DNA of 64,000 nt from Alphaproteobacteria bacterium (lineage in GTDB: Bacteria; Pseudomonadota; Alphaproteobacteria; TMED109): contig JAJDWH010000043.1 of assembly GCA_022825705.1 (NCBI GenBank), positions 124,001-188,000 of the forward strand, written 5' to 3'. How positions within the stretch are numbered: the stretch's first letter is position 1; the number at the start of each line of letters is the position of its first letter. The position numbers and the translations under genes were made by a program. The notes beneath the pieces were generated by a model, which saw only the letters and a program-made list of their open reading frames with translations, searched no databases and was not told the origin of the DNA. This document shows, piece after piece, positions 26,474-34,171 of the stretch.

Positions 26474-26824
26474 TTACGCGTAGCCGCCGGCCATGACACG
26501 GTCGAGATACGCATGGACGTGATCGGCTCTGCCACCGCGCACCAGCTGGTCTGGTGTCATGCCTCCGAAGCCGGACAATGGCTCTGCCCGGAACCAAGCA
26601 TAGGCTCCGATCGGTGATCCGGTTTCGGCTTCAACCCGGTTGAGGATCTCTAACATCTCGCGCAAACGGGTTTGGGTCTTCCGCGCTCGGATTCGCGTCT
26701 TGCGCGAGAACGCATCCTTCCCGAGCCCGAGTGTTCCCGCAATTTCGGACTTCGTGGTCCGTAGTGCATTGGCAATGAGAGTTGGCGAGAAGACTTGGTC
26801 CTCGACGAATTTTCGGAATTGCAT
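26474..26824 (-). CDS. Xre/MbcA/ParS-type antitoxin of the RES toxin
   Basis: A 116-residue antitoxin. The N-terminal half is a helix-turn-helix (TKSEIAGTLGLGKDAFSRK). The C-terminal half is the toxin-binding domain, including EILNRVEAETGSPIGAYAWF with the usual Trp-Phe, and PLSGFGGMTPDQLV. It binds the RES toxin and, through the helix-turn-helix, its own promoter; a 36-base palindrome is centred about 28 bases upstream of the start. Confidence 0.9.
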   Translation of the reverse strand: MQFRKFVEDQVFSPTLIANALRTTKSEIAGTLGLGKDAFSRKTRIRARKTQTRLREMLEILNRVEAETGSPIGAYAWFRAEPLSGFGGMTPDQLVRGGRADHVHAYLDRVMAGGYA

Positions 26825-26834
26825 GGCAGACCCT

Positions 26835-26870
26835 CATAGTTTGTCACGCAATTTAGCGTCATAAACTATG
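26835..26870. promoter_or_regulatory. Palindromic operator of the RES-Xre module
   Basis: Outer arms CATAGTTT / AAACTATG and inner arms ACGC / GCGT around an AATTTA centre, 12 of 15 positions paired per arm. It ends 11 bases before the antitoxin ATG, where autorepression by the Xre antitoxin would be expected. Confidence 0.75.
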
Positions 26871-26933
26871 TCAGTCGAGCGCGGTCTTGACCGCACCCAG
26901 GGTGATTACCCGCGCGGCCTAATTCCCTTTGAC

Positions 26934-27041
26934 GAACCCACAGGACGGCTGGCGTCGCCGTTCGAGAGGAGGAGGAGGCCCTCGGGCCGTGATGGACCTT
27001 GTTGGCGGTTAGATGAAGCGTCTGCTCGTCGCGCCACCGCA
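26934..27041 (+). repeat. Direct repeat copy 1, left of the Phd-VapC pair
   Basis: Begins GAACCCACAGGACGG and contains CGTTCGAGAG and GGCGGTTAGA. It is clearly related to the segment at 28071-28170 in the same orientation, with a short length difference in the middle. Confidence 0.6.
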
Positions 27042-27303
27042 ATCTCGGGTCGCTTTCACCGGGGTTCTGCCCCGTCGGTGTTGAAGCCAGGGCGAAGAGG
27101 CAACTTGGGCGTCCCCGCAACCGCCGAGACCGGCAATTCCGGCATGCGAGCGCCAGCATGGCGCCGCATTTCCCGGCACCGGTCCATTCGAGGATCGTAC
27201 GCAGGTAGCCCAGGAAGACAGCGAACAAATCGCCAGTTCACGCCTTGCAAGCTGCCACCGACGCAAGTAGCGATATTGCGTTTACCAGATAAAGGCCGAG
27301 CCC

Positions 27304-27549
27304 ATGCGAATCGTCTCCCTCATGACCGTCAGTCAGGAATTCTCGAAGCTGATCCGGGAGGTGGAGCGAGGTGAAGAGTTGGTTATCACCCGGCGCGGTG
27401 TGCCCATCGCGAGGCTCCTCCCCCATCAGGGTGATCGGACGGTGGACCCGGCGTGGACGGCAGCGTACCAGCGCATGATGGCACGGCTGGAAAAGGGTGC
27501 CTCACTGGGCGGCCTGAGAGTCCGGCGCGACGAGCTCTTTGACCGTTAG
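27304..27549 (+). CDS. Phd/YefM-family antitoxin
   Basis: An 81-residue antitoxin with the Phd/YefM fold: MTVSQEFSKLIREVERGEELVITRRGVPIARLLP, where the Gly-containing turn and the IARL strand are diagnostic. The C-terminal tail (LRVRRDELFDR) should bind the toxin. The toxin frame begins inside its last codons. It is flanked by direct repeats. Confidence 0.88.
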   Translation: MRIVSLMTVSQEFSKLIREVERGEELVITRRGVPIARLLPHQGDRTVDPAWTAAYQRMMARLEKGASLGGLRVRRDELFDR

Positions 27550-27997
27550 GCGCCGATCCTCTCTCGACAGGGACATTTTCGTCTACGCAGTCGACTGCGA
27601 TGCCGGAGTACGCTACGGACTGTCCCGGGTGCTCGTGGGCTGGGCCGCGCGGAGCCACTGCGTGCTCGCCGCGCAGGCATATGCCGAGTTCTTTCACGCA
27701 ACCACACGAAAGGGCCTTCTCGCGCCCGCGGCTGCAAGCGCTCTCGTGCGCGACTGGCTCGACGTCATTCGCGTGACTTCGGCGAACACGGCGGCCCAGG
27801 TCGATGCGATGAATGCAGTCGGGGAGCATCGGCTGTCGTTCTGGGACGCGATGCTTTGGGCCACGGCCCGGCAGAGCGGTTGCTCGGCGATCCTCAGTGA
27901 GGACATGCAGGACGGCAGGCGCCTGGGGGGCGTTGAGTTCGTCAACCCCTTCACGGCAGGCGCTTCCAACCGCCTTGCGCCGCTGCTGGCGCCATAG
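27539..27997 (+). CDS. VapC-type PIN-domain ribonuclease toxin with an altered first motif
   Basis: A 152-residue PIN protein overlapping the antitoxin by 11 bases; the only early start is TTG 27539. The usual D-T-N at the first metal site reads D-R-D (LDRDIFVYAVD). Other PIN elements are in place: the Glu of QAYAEFFHA, LSFWDAMLWATA and ILSEDMQDGR. VapC toxins cleave tRNA or rRNA. Whether the changed motif lowers activity cannot be told. Confidence 0.8.
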   Translation: MTVRRRSSLDRDIFVYAVDCDAGVRYGLSRVLVGWAARSHCVLAAQAYAEFFHATTRKGLLAPAAASALVRDWLDVIRVTSANTAAQVDAMNAVGEHRLSFWDAMLWATARQSGCSAILSEDMQDGRRLGGVEFVNPFTAGASNRLAPLLAP

Positions 27998-28070
27998 CGC
28001 CCCAGAGACTGCCTGATCCGCCTCCGGGTCGATGGCGCGAACGACGGCTGAGCAGCACCCGGACCCTGGC

Positions 28071-28170
28071 GAACCCACAGGACGGTTTGCGTCGACGTTC
28101 GAGAGAAGGGGCCAATGCCGTGCTGGACCATGCCGGCGGTTGGACGAGGCGTTCGTCCACTGCGCCGCTG
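28071..28170 (+). repeat. Direct repeat copy 2, right of the Phd-VapC pair
   Basis: Same orientation and start (GAACCCACAGGACGG) as copy 1. The two copies bracket the antitoxin-toxin genes about 1.1 kb apart. Confidence 0.6.
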
Positions 28171-28258
28171 TGGTTTTGGTTCCTGTTTACTGCCAATTCC
28201 GTCCGACTGGTGTCCCGGCCTGGAAGTCAACTGGAGGTCCACGGGCAGCGCATTCGGA

Positions 28259-29485
28259 TCAGTCCGCGGCGTCCGGGAACAGTCCCGGCAGCCAGCATGA
28301 AGCCAGCCGCGCCGGGAATGCGAGCCGAAGGGGAGCGCGCGACGAATCGGACTGCAGCGCCCCATGTTTCAGCAGCGCTGAGGTCACCCGGCGGGCTTGC
28401 CGCTCCCTGGTTCCCAGCAGGTTCGGGAGATCGCCACGCGGCAGTTCGCCTCGGAACAACACCGCCTCCAGCACGGCGCCTGACTTGGGAGGCAGAGTGC
28501 CCGCGCGCGCTTCTTCTTCCGCCCAGACCACGATCCTGCCGTGCAGGCGGGTGGGGGCGACCAGACTTTCCATGAATCGCACCTGGTCGATACACAAGCG
28601 GAGAAAGAACTGCGTGAATTCCGCCAGCGCCTCTTCGCTCAGGTTTCCCCGCCCGTCGAGATCGTTCCGGCGGGACAGGTCGCAAGCTGCCAGCTGCGCC
28701 TTGTAGTTGTCGGCTTGGCGTCCAAGCCCCCTAGCGATCGACCAGACGCCACCGGTGTCGAGTGCGTCCCGGAGCATGGCGTACGACATCAGGCGCGCGA
28801 CTCGTCCGTTGCCATCCAGGAACGGATGAATCCATAGAAGGCGGTGATGGGCGGCGGCGGAAGCCAGGATCGTGTCCATCGTGCCGAGGCGGCTGTAGAC
28901 GGCCTCGAACCGGTCGAGGAAACGTGGCACAGCACCGGGGCTGACAGGGGAATGCCGGCCCACTCGCACGTGGCGTTCGCGCAAGGCGCCCGGGATGACG
29001 GCAACCCGCTCCTTCGTGTCGGGCTCTTCGATCCAGCGCAGAGCGTCAGGGAGCAGCCGGCAAAATCGCCGATGGATTTCCGTGAGGCCTGCGACCGTCA
29101 CCGCGCGGCCCTTCAGGCCGCCGCTGTCGATCCATTCCTGGACCTTGATGTGGGCCTTCGCCTCAAGCTGGAGGTCGCGTTGTTCGGGCTCCGCGCTGTA
29201 GTCGCCCTGGAGCGCGCGTTCGATGTCGACCGGGTGGGTGCTGTGCCCCTCGATCAAGTTGCTGTAGTAGCAGTCCAATGCGCGGACGAGCGTGACGAGC
29301 CCCGCCAGCACACCGTCCGGCAGGCTGCGCCGGAGTCCGGTCGACCGGATTGCCAGTTCGACGACCAGGTCGGTGAGTTCCGCCCGGTGCCTGGAGCCCT
29401 CGGCGATGAGCAGCGGGCCCATCAGTGCGGTGCGTTCGCCGCGACCCTCTATTTCTGCTGAGACCGCAGATATGACCGGTTTCAT
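28259..29485 (-). CDS. Fic-family protein (AMP-transferase fold)
   Basis: A 408-residue protein with an N-terminal Fic_N-type helical region and the core motif H-P-F-L-D-G-N-G-R (HPFxxGNGR), which binds ATP and transfers AMP to target hydroxyls. Upstream is the NLIEGHST segment with the inhibitory-helix-like context. The C-terminus contains a winged-helix-like LTSALLKHGAL segment. It stands alone, without a separate antitoxin gene, as is typical for class II/III Fic proteins that carry their own inhibitory helix. Confidence 0.88.
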   Translation of the reverse strand: MKPVISAVSAEIEGRGERTALMGPLLIAEGSRHRAELTDLVVELAIRSTGLRRSLPDGVLAGLVTLVRALDCYYSNLIEGHSTHPVDIERALQGDYSAEPEQRDLQLEAKAHIKVQEWIDSGGLKGRAVTVAGLTEIHRRFCRLLPDALRWIEEPDTKERVAVIPGALRERHVRVGRHSPVSPGAVPRFLDRFEAVYSRLGTMDTILASAAAHHRLLWIHPFLDGNGRVARLMSYAMLRDALDTGGVWSIARGLGRQADNYKAQLAACDLSRRNDLDGRGNLSEEALAEFTQFFLRLCIDQVRFMESLVAPTRLHGRIVVWAEEEARAGTLPPKSGAVLEAVLFRGELPRGDLPNLLGTRERQARRVTSALLKHGALQSDSSRAPLRLAFPARLASCWLPGLFPDAAD

Positions 29486-29853
29486 GGCCGCTTCTTGATC
29501 TATCCAGAAGTTTCTATTAACACACGATTAGGAGGATAGAAGATCCGATAAAGGCCGGAATGAAGACCTCTTCAATGGCCGGTATTGCCCGCATCTGACC
29601 GGCACCCAGTTCAAGGAGTTACCGGCGACGGAAGTACCGCCCGGTAGGAAGGGAACGTCGTCTTGATGTGGCCGGTACCAGCACCCACGGCACCTCTCCC
29701 CCCGGGATGGCAGCGTTTGCATGTTGTCAACCGGTCCTACAAGTGTCGCCGGAGGCCGTAACTGCTGCGCTGCTGCAGTACGGTCGGATGACCCGGTTCG
29801 CCGAACAGCTCAATGTCGGCGCTCGGGTGCTGCCGCGGTTGCCGATGACTTGC
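29486..29853. other. Intergenic stretch, no gene seen
   Basis: About 370 bases between the Fic gene and the end of the thiolase gene. It includes an AT-rich patch at 29500-29550 that may hold the Fic promoter. Confidence 0.4.
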
Positions 29854-31002
29854 CTACAAGGTCCCGTCCGTACCCAGGATCAGCGTGACCTGGCTGGAAA
29901 ACAGGCCGCCGTTGCCGTGCGCGAGGGCGATCTCCGGGTTTGCCTGCTGGCGCTCGCCGCAGTCACCGCGCAACTGCCGCACCGCCTCGATGAGCGGAAA
30001 GATTCCGTACATGCCGGGGTGGCAGCACGAGAGGCCGCCGCCGTTGGTGTTGACCACCAGCCTGCCGCCGGGGGCGATCGCGCCGTCCTCGACGAAGGCG
30101 CCGCCTTCGCCCTTGGCGCAGAAGCCGAGGTCCTCGAGGAACATGATCGTGTTGATGGTGAACGCGTCGTACACTTGCACGAGATCGGTGTCGTCCACCG
30201 ACACGCCCGCCATCGCGTAGGCGCGCGGGCCCGAGTCGCTCGCGGCCGTCACCGTCAGATCCGGCATGTTGGTGATGGCCCTGTGCCAGTGGGCCATCGC
30301 GCCGCCGAGCACCGGGACCGGGGGGCGTTCGAGATCGCGGGCGCGCTCGGGCGAGGTGAGGATCACCGCGCCGCCGCCGTCCGTGACCAGGCAGCAGTCG
30401 CGCACCGTGAAGGGATCGCTGATCGGCCGCGAATTGAGGACATCCTCGATCGAGAGTGGCTCGCGGAGAAAGGCGTCGGGGTTCATGGCCGCCCAGGCGC
30501 GCGCCGCCGTCGCCACCTCCGCCAGCTGCTCGCGCGTGGTGCCGTATTCGTGCATGTGGCGCGAGGCGGCGAGCGCGTAGGAGGTGATCGGCTGGCGCGG
30601 CCCGTAGGGGCTCTCGAACGGATCGGGCCGCGAGGTGGACACCAGGCGGCCGGACATGGACCGCTGGTTGCTGCCATAGGCGACGAGGGCGACGTCGCAC
30701 TGCCCCGTCGCGATCGCCATCATCGCGGTCAGTAGATGCGCCAGGTTCGACGAGCCGCCGATCATCGACGAATCCGAGAACTTCGGCGCGATCCCCAGGT
30801 ACTCGCACAGCGTGAGCGAGCCCATGTTGTAGGTCATCGAGGCGCAGAACACCCCGTCGACGTCGGCCGCCTTGAGGCCCGCGTCTTCGAGCGCGGCCTT
30901 CACGGCGCCGGCGGTGATCTCGAGCTCGCTCTGCCCCGGGGCTTCACCGAGGCCGTACGTTCCCGCGCCGGCGATCGACGCCGCTCCCCGGAGCCCGCTC
31001 AC
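29854..31002 (-). CDS. Thiolase-fold protein (SCP-2/lipid-transfer type)
   Basis: A 382-residue thiolase-superfamily protein. The C-terminal glycine-rich motif NTNGGGLSCCHPGMYG with its His is present. The nucleophilic Cys position is replaced (MIGGSSNLAH), and the C-x-G motif appears as HGNGG. Such proteins work with a DUF35 partner as aldolase- or thiolase-like complexes, for example Ltp2-ChsH2 in steroid side-chain removal. Here the DUF35 gene is immediately upstream with a four-base overlap. The substrate is an acyl-CoA of unknown kind. Confidence 0.87.
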   Translation of the reverse strand: MSGLRGAASIAGAGTYGLGEAPGQSELEITAGAVKAALEDAGLKAADVDGVFCASMTYNMGSLTLCEYLGIAPKFSDSSMIGGSSNLAHLLTAMMAIATGQCDVALVAYGSNQRSMSGRLVSTSRPDPFESPYGPRQPITSYALAASRHMHEYGTTREQLAEVATAARAWAAMNPDAFLREPLSIEDVLNSRPISDPFTVRDCCLVTDGGGAVILTSPERARDLERPPVPVLGGAMAHWHRAITNMPDLTVTAASDSGPRAYAMAGVSVDDTDLVQVYDAFTINTIMFLEDLGFCAKGEGGAFVEDGAIAPGGRLVVNTNGGGLSCCHPGMYGIFPLIEAVRQLRGDCGERQQANPEIALAHGNGGLFSSQVTLILGTDGTL

Positions 31003-31397
31003 GCGCCGCCTCCCGCCGGGCGGAACACGACCACGGGATCGTCGCCGGAACGGTCGATCACGGCAGTGACGGCCATGCCGATCCGCACCGCCTCGGGCGC
31101 GATGGTCTCGACCCGGCTCATCATGCGCGGCCCTTCCTCGAGGTCGATCAGCACCACGTTGTAGGGCGGTCCCTGTTCGGGGCGGCGACGCACCACGCTG
31201 GTCGCATGGACGGTGCCGCGCCCGGACGCCTCCCGCCAGACGAGTGCGTCCGCGCCGCAGTGGGGGCAGAGGGCGCGCGGGTAGAAGACGTTCTCCCCAC
31301 AGGCGTTGCAGTGCTGCAGCATGAAGCGCCCGTCGGCCAGGGCGTCGAAATAGGCCTGCTCAGGGCCCGGTGCGGCGGTGTCGGCTGGCATGCGCAT
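30999..31397 (-). CDS. DUF35 zinc-ribbon/OB-fold partner of the thiolase
   Basis: A 132-residue protein with a rubredoxin-like zinc ribbon (C30-x2-C33 in HCNACGE, C44-x2-C47 in CPHCG) followed by an OB fold ending VVVFRPAGG. DUF35 proteins channel acyl-CoA substrates to their thiolase partner. ATG 31397 or the next Met codon at 31391 can be the start. Its stop overlaps the thiolase start by four bases. Confidence 0.88.
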   Translation of the reverse strand: MRMPADTAAPGPEQAYFDALADGRFMLQHCNACGENVFYPRALCPHCGADALVWREASGRGTVHATSVVRRRPEQGPPYNVVLIDLEEGPRMMSRVETIAPEAVRIGMAVTAVIDRSGDDPVVVFRPAGGGA

Positions 31398-31450
31398 GCC
31401 CTCTTCTGGTTGGCGCTGACGCGGCGCGGTGGCCGACCAATGTAGCGGGC

Positions 31451-32278
31451 TCAGGTCAGCTCGTCGTCGGCGTGCGGCATGGCCGTGAACTGGCCGCCCT
31501 GGTACTTGACCAGCGGGTCGTCCGGGCTCACTAGCGGGGTCGAGGCCTCGATGTCCGCGCGGTACGCCTCGGCGTTGTCCCTGGGCCTGAAGCCGAGCGC
31601 GGAGGCCGTGCGGTTGTCCCAGAACGACTCGTGGTTGGCCGACACCCCGAAGACCACCGTGTGTCCGACCGCCGGTGCAATGAGGGAGCGTTCCACGAGG
31701 TGCACCAGGTCCGGGTACGAGAGCCACGTCGCGAGCATCCGTCGGTCGACGGGCTCCGGGAAACACGAGCCAATCCGGAGCGAGACTGCCGCGATTCCGT
31801 ACTTGTCGTTGTAGTACTGCGCGAGCTCCTCGCCGAACGCCTTGGTGAGCCCGTAGTTGGTGTCGGGACGCTGCGGCACGGTCGCGTCGATGGTCCGGCT
31901 GCGGGGATAGAAGCCGATCGCGTGGTTGGAACTGGCCCACACGACGCGCCCGACCCCGTTCTTCCGGCAGCCCTCGAACAGGTGGTACATCCCGAGGATG
32001 TTGCCGTGGTGGAGGTCGGCGAACGGGGCTTCGCCGGAGACCCCGCCCATGTGGACGACGGCGTCGACGTCGCGGGTGAGCGCCTGCATCCCGGCCGCGT
32101 CGCCGAGATCGCAGGGGACCACCTCCTCGTGCTCCCGCGCCGGGCCGAGCGGTGCGCGGTCCGACACCCGGAGGACGTCAGCGAGGGCCGGGAGGTGTTC
32201 GCGGAGCACCGTGCCCAGGGTGCCGGCGGCACCGGTCAGCAGGAGGCGCCGGAAGCGCCTCGGCTCAGCTGGGCTCAC
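31451..32278 (-). CDS. udh: Uronate dehydrogenase-like NAD-dependent epimerase/dehydratase-family protein
   Basis: A 275-residue extended SDR: LLLTGAAGTLG (Rossmann), HMGGVSGEAPF, ASSNHAIGFYPRS, Y142-G-L-T-K146 and RIGSCFPEP. These segments agree closely with uronate dehydrogenase of Agrobacterium and Pseudomonas, which oxidises galacturonate or glucuronate to the aldarolactone with NAD+. It overlaps the cobalamin adenosyltransferase gene by four bases. No other uronate genes are visible, so the physiological pathway is uncertain. Confidence 0.82.
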   Translation of the reverse strand: MSPAEPRRFRRLLLTGAAGTLGTVLREHLPALADVLRVSDRAPLGPAREHEEVVPCDLGDAAGMQALTRDVDAVVHMGGVSGEAPFADLHHGNILGMYHLFEGCRKNGVGRVVWASSNHAIGFYPRSRTIDATVPQRPDTNYGLTKAFGEELAQYYNDKYGIAAVSLRIGSCFPEPVDRRMLATWLSYPDLVHLVERSLIAPAVGHTVVFGVSANHESFWDNRTASALGFRPRDNAEAYRADIEASTPLVSPDDPLVKYQGGQFTAMPHADDELT

Positions 32279-32859
32279 TGGTGAGCGCCTGGTACCCAGA
32301 GGACGTCACCGCCGGCCCGTGCCGCCTCGGTGCGCGCGAGGACGAAGAGATGGTCCGAGAGGCGGTTGACGTAGGCCAGCAACTCGTTCCGCACCACGGC
32401 GCGGGCGGCGAGCGCGCTCAGTTCGACTTCGGCCCGGCGGACGATGGCCCGGGCGACATGGAGATGGGCCGAAGCGCTGGTGCCGCCCGGCAGGATGAAC
32501 GAGGTCAGCGGCGCCAAGCGGGCGTTGAGCTCGTCGATCTCGTTCTCGAGGCGCTGCACCTGGACGGCGGAGATCCGGAGATTCCCGGGCCGCCGGCCGC
32601 GCCGAGCGGGCGTCGTGAGGTCGGCGCCAGCATCGAAGAGGTCGTTCTGGATGCGGGCCAGCCTGGCGTCGGTGGCCTGCGAGACGTGCAGCCGGGCGAT
32701 GCCGATGTAGGCGTTCGCTTCGTCGATCGCGCCGCCCGCACGGATCCGGAGAGCATGTTTCAGCACCCGTTGCCCGTTGCCGAGCGACGTCCGGCCCTGG
32801 TCGCCACCGCGCGTGTAGATGCGGTCGAGCCGGACTACGGTTGACGGGTCGCGCGCCAT
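32275..32859 (-). CDS. PduO-type cob(I)alamin adenosyltransferase
   Basis: A 194-residue trimeric-type adenosyltransferase: IYTRGGDQGRTSLGNGQRV at the N-terminus binds ATP, then IDEANAYIG, and FILPGGTSASAHLHVARAIVRRAE carries the conserved Arg and Glu. It makes adenosylcobalamin. It is the first gene of the operon with udh, divergent from the amidohydrolase operon. The functional link between the two genes is not obvious. Confidence 0.92.
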   Translation of the reverse strand: MARDPSTVVRLDRIYTRGGDQGRTSLGNGQRVLKHALRIRAGGAIDEANAYIGIARLHVSQATDARLARIQNDLFDAGADLTTPARRGRRPGNLRISAVQVQRLENEIDELNARLAPLTSFILPGGTSASAHLHVARAIVRRAEVELSALAARAVVRNELLAYVNRLSDHLFVLARTEAARAGGDVLWVPGAHQ

Positions 32860-33010
32860 CCGGCCTCCGTCGCGGCGAGGGTCGCGGGTCGGTCAGCTTA
32901 CACGGTACGAGTGGGGGAAACCGGACAAGCATGGTCAGGTATGTTCAACGGCTTCCGGGTGGCAGTCGCCGTGCTCCGGTATGGTACCTTGGAGCCAAAC
33001 AGGAGGTCCC

Positions 33011-34171
33011 ATGCCGGTCATTAATCGTATAGCGGGCGGAAGCGACGCCATGATCGAGTGGCGCCGGGATTTTCACCGCCATCCCGAACTCGCCTACAAG
33101 GAACACCGGACCGCGAAGCGGGTCGCCGAGCTGCTCCGCTCCTTCGGCGTGGACGAGGTCGTCGAGGGGGTCGGCGGCACCGGCGTGGTCGGCCGTATCC
33201 GGAACGGCAGCGGCCCCTCCGTGGGGCTCCGTGCCGACATGGATGCGCTCCCGATCCACGAGCAGAACACCTGCGAGCACGCCTCCTCGGCGGACGGTGT
33301 GATGCACGCCTGCGGCCACGACGGGCACACGACCATGCTGCTGGGCGCCGCCCAGTACCTGTCGGAGACGCGGAACTTCGAGGGCGACGTCGTGCTGGTG
33401 TTCCAGCCGGCGGAGGAAGGCTTCGCGGGTGCCAAGGCGATGCTCGACGACGGCCTCTTCGAGCGGTTCCCCGTGCGCAACATCTTCGGCATGCACAACA
33501 TGCCGGGGCTTGAGCAGGGGAAGCTCCGGGTGGCGCCCGGGCCGATCATGGCCGCGGCCGACAACTTCAAGGTCACGGTGCAGGGCAAGGGCGCGCACGG
33601 CGCGATGCCCCACCAGTCGGTCGATCCGATCATCGCCGGAGCGGCGATCGTGCAGGCGGTGCAGACGCTGGTGTCGCGGACGAGCGATCCCAAGCACACG
33701 CTCGTGATCTCGGTGACCCAGTTTCACGCGGGCGATGCGTACAACGTGATCCCCGACAGCGCCGAGCTCGGCGGGACGATCCGCTACTTCTCGCCCGAGA
33801 CCGGCGAGATGGTCCGGAAGCGCTTCCCGGAGGTGTGCGAGACCGTGGCCCGCGGACTGGGCGCCACGGCCGACGTCGACTACCAGCGGGGCTACCCGCC
33901 GACGGTGAACCACGCCGAGGAGACGGCCTTTGCCGGTCGGATCGCCTCCGAGGTCACCGGCGAGGCCGTGACGACCGAGCAGATGCAGGTGATGGGCTCG
34001 GAGGACTTCTCGTTCTTCCTCCTGGAGCGCCCGGGAGCCTACGCCTGGATCGGGAATGGCGATTCGGCCTCCCTCCACAACCCGAGCTACGACTTCGACG
34101 ACGACAACCTTGCGATTGGCGCGAGCTTCCTTGCCCGGATTGCCGAGGATGCGCTGCGTGTCACGGACTAG
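33011..34171 (+). CDS. M20-family amidohydrolase (hippurate hydrolase-like)
   Basis: A 386-residue peptidase M20D protein; ATG 33011 has AGGAGG 5 bases upstream. Metal-binding and catalytic landmarks: LRADMDALP, HACGHDGHT, QPAEEGFAGA and MGSEDFSFF. It hydrolyses N-acyl amino acids or small amides in the cytoplasm. It leads a plus-strand operon with a dipeptide-type ABC transporter, which suggests the transporter brings in its substrate. The dppA-like gene begins within its last 23 bases. Confidence 0.92.
   Translation: MPVINRIAGGSDAMIEWRRDFHRHPELAYKEHRTAKRVAELLRSFGVDEVVEGVGGTGVVGRIRNGSGPSVGLRADMDALPIHEQNTCEHASSADGVMHACGHDGHTTMLLGAAQYLSETRNFEGDVVLVFQPAEEGFAGAKAMLDDGLFERFPVRNIFGMHNMPGLEQGKLRVAPGPIMAAADNFKVTVQGKGAHGAMPHQSVDPIIAGAAIVQAVQTLVSRTSDPKHTLVISVTQFHAGDAYNVIPDSAELGGTIRYFSPETGEMVRKRFPEVCETVARGLGATADVDYQRGYPPTVNHAEETAFAGRIASEVTGEAVTTEQMQVMGSEDFSFFLLERPGAYAWIGNGDSASLHNPSYDFDDDNLAIGASFLARIAEDALRVTD

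Larger units (their letters stand above)
26825..27303. other. Divergent region holding an operator and the first copy of a direct repeat
   Basis: About 480 bases between the RES-Xre operon and the Phd-VapC operon. It contains a 36-base palindrome (26835-26870) and repeat copy 1 (26934-27041). No gene is supported. Confidence 0.5.
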
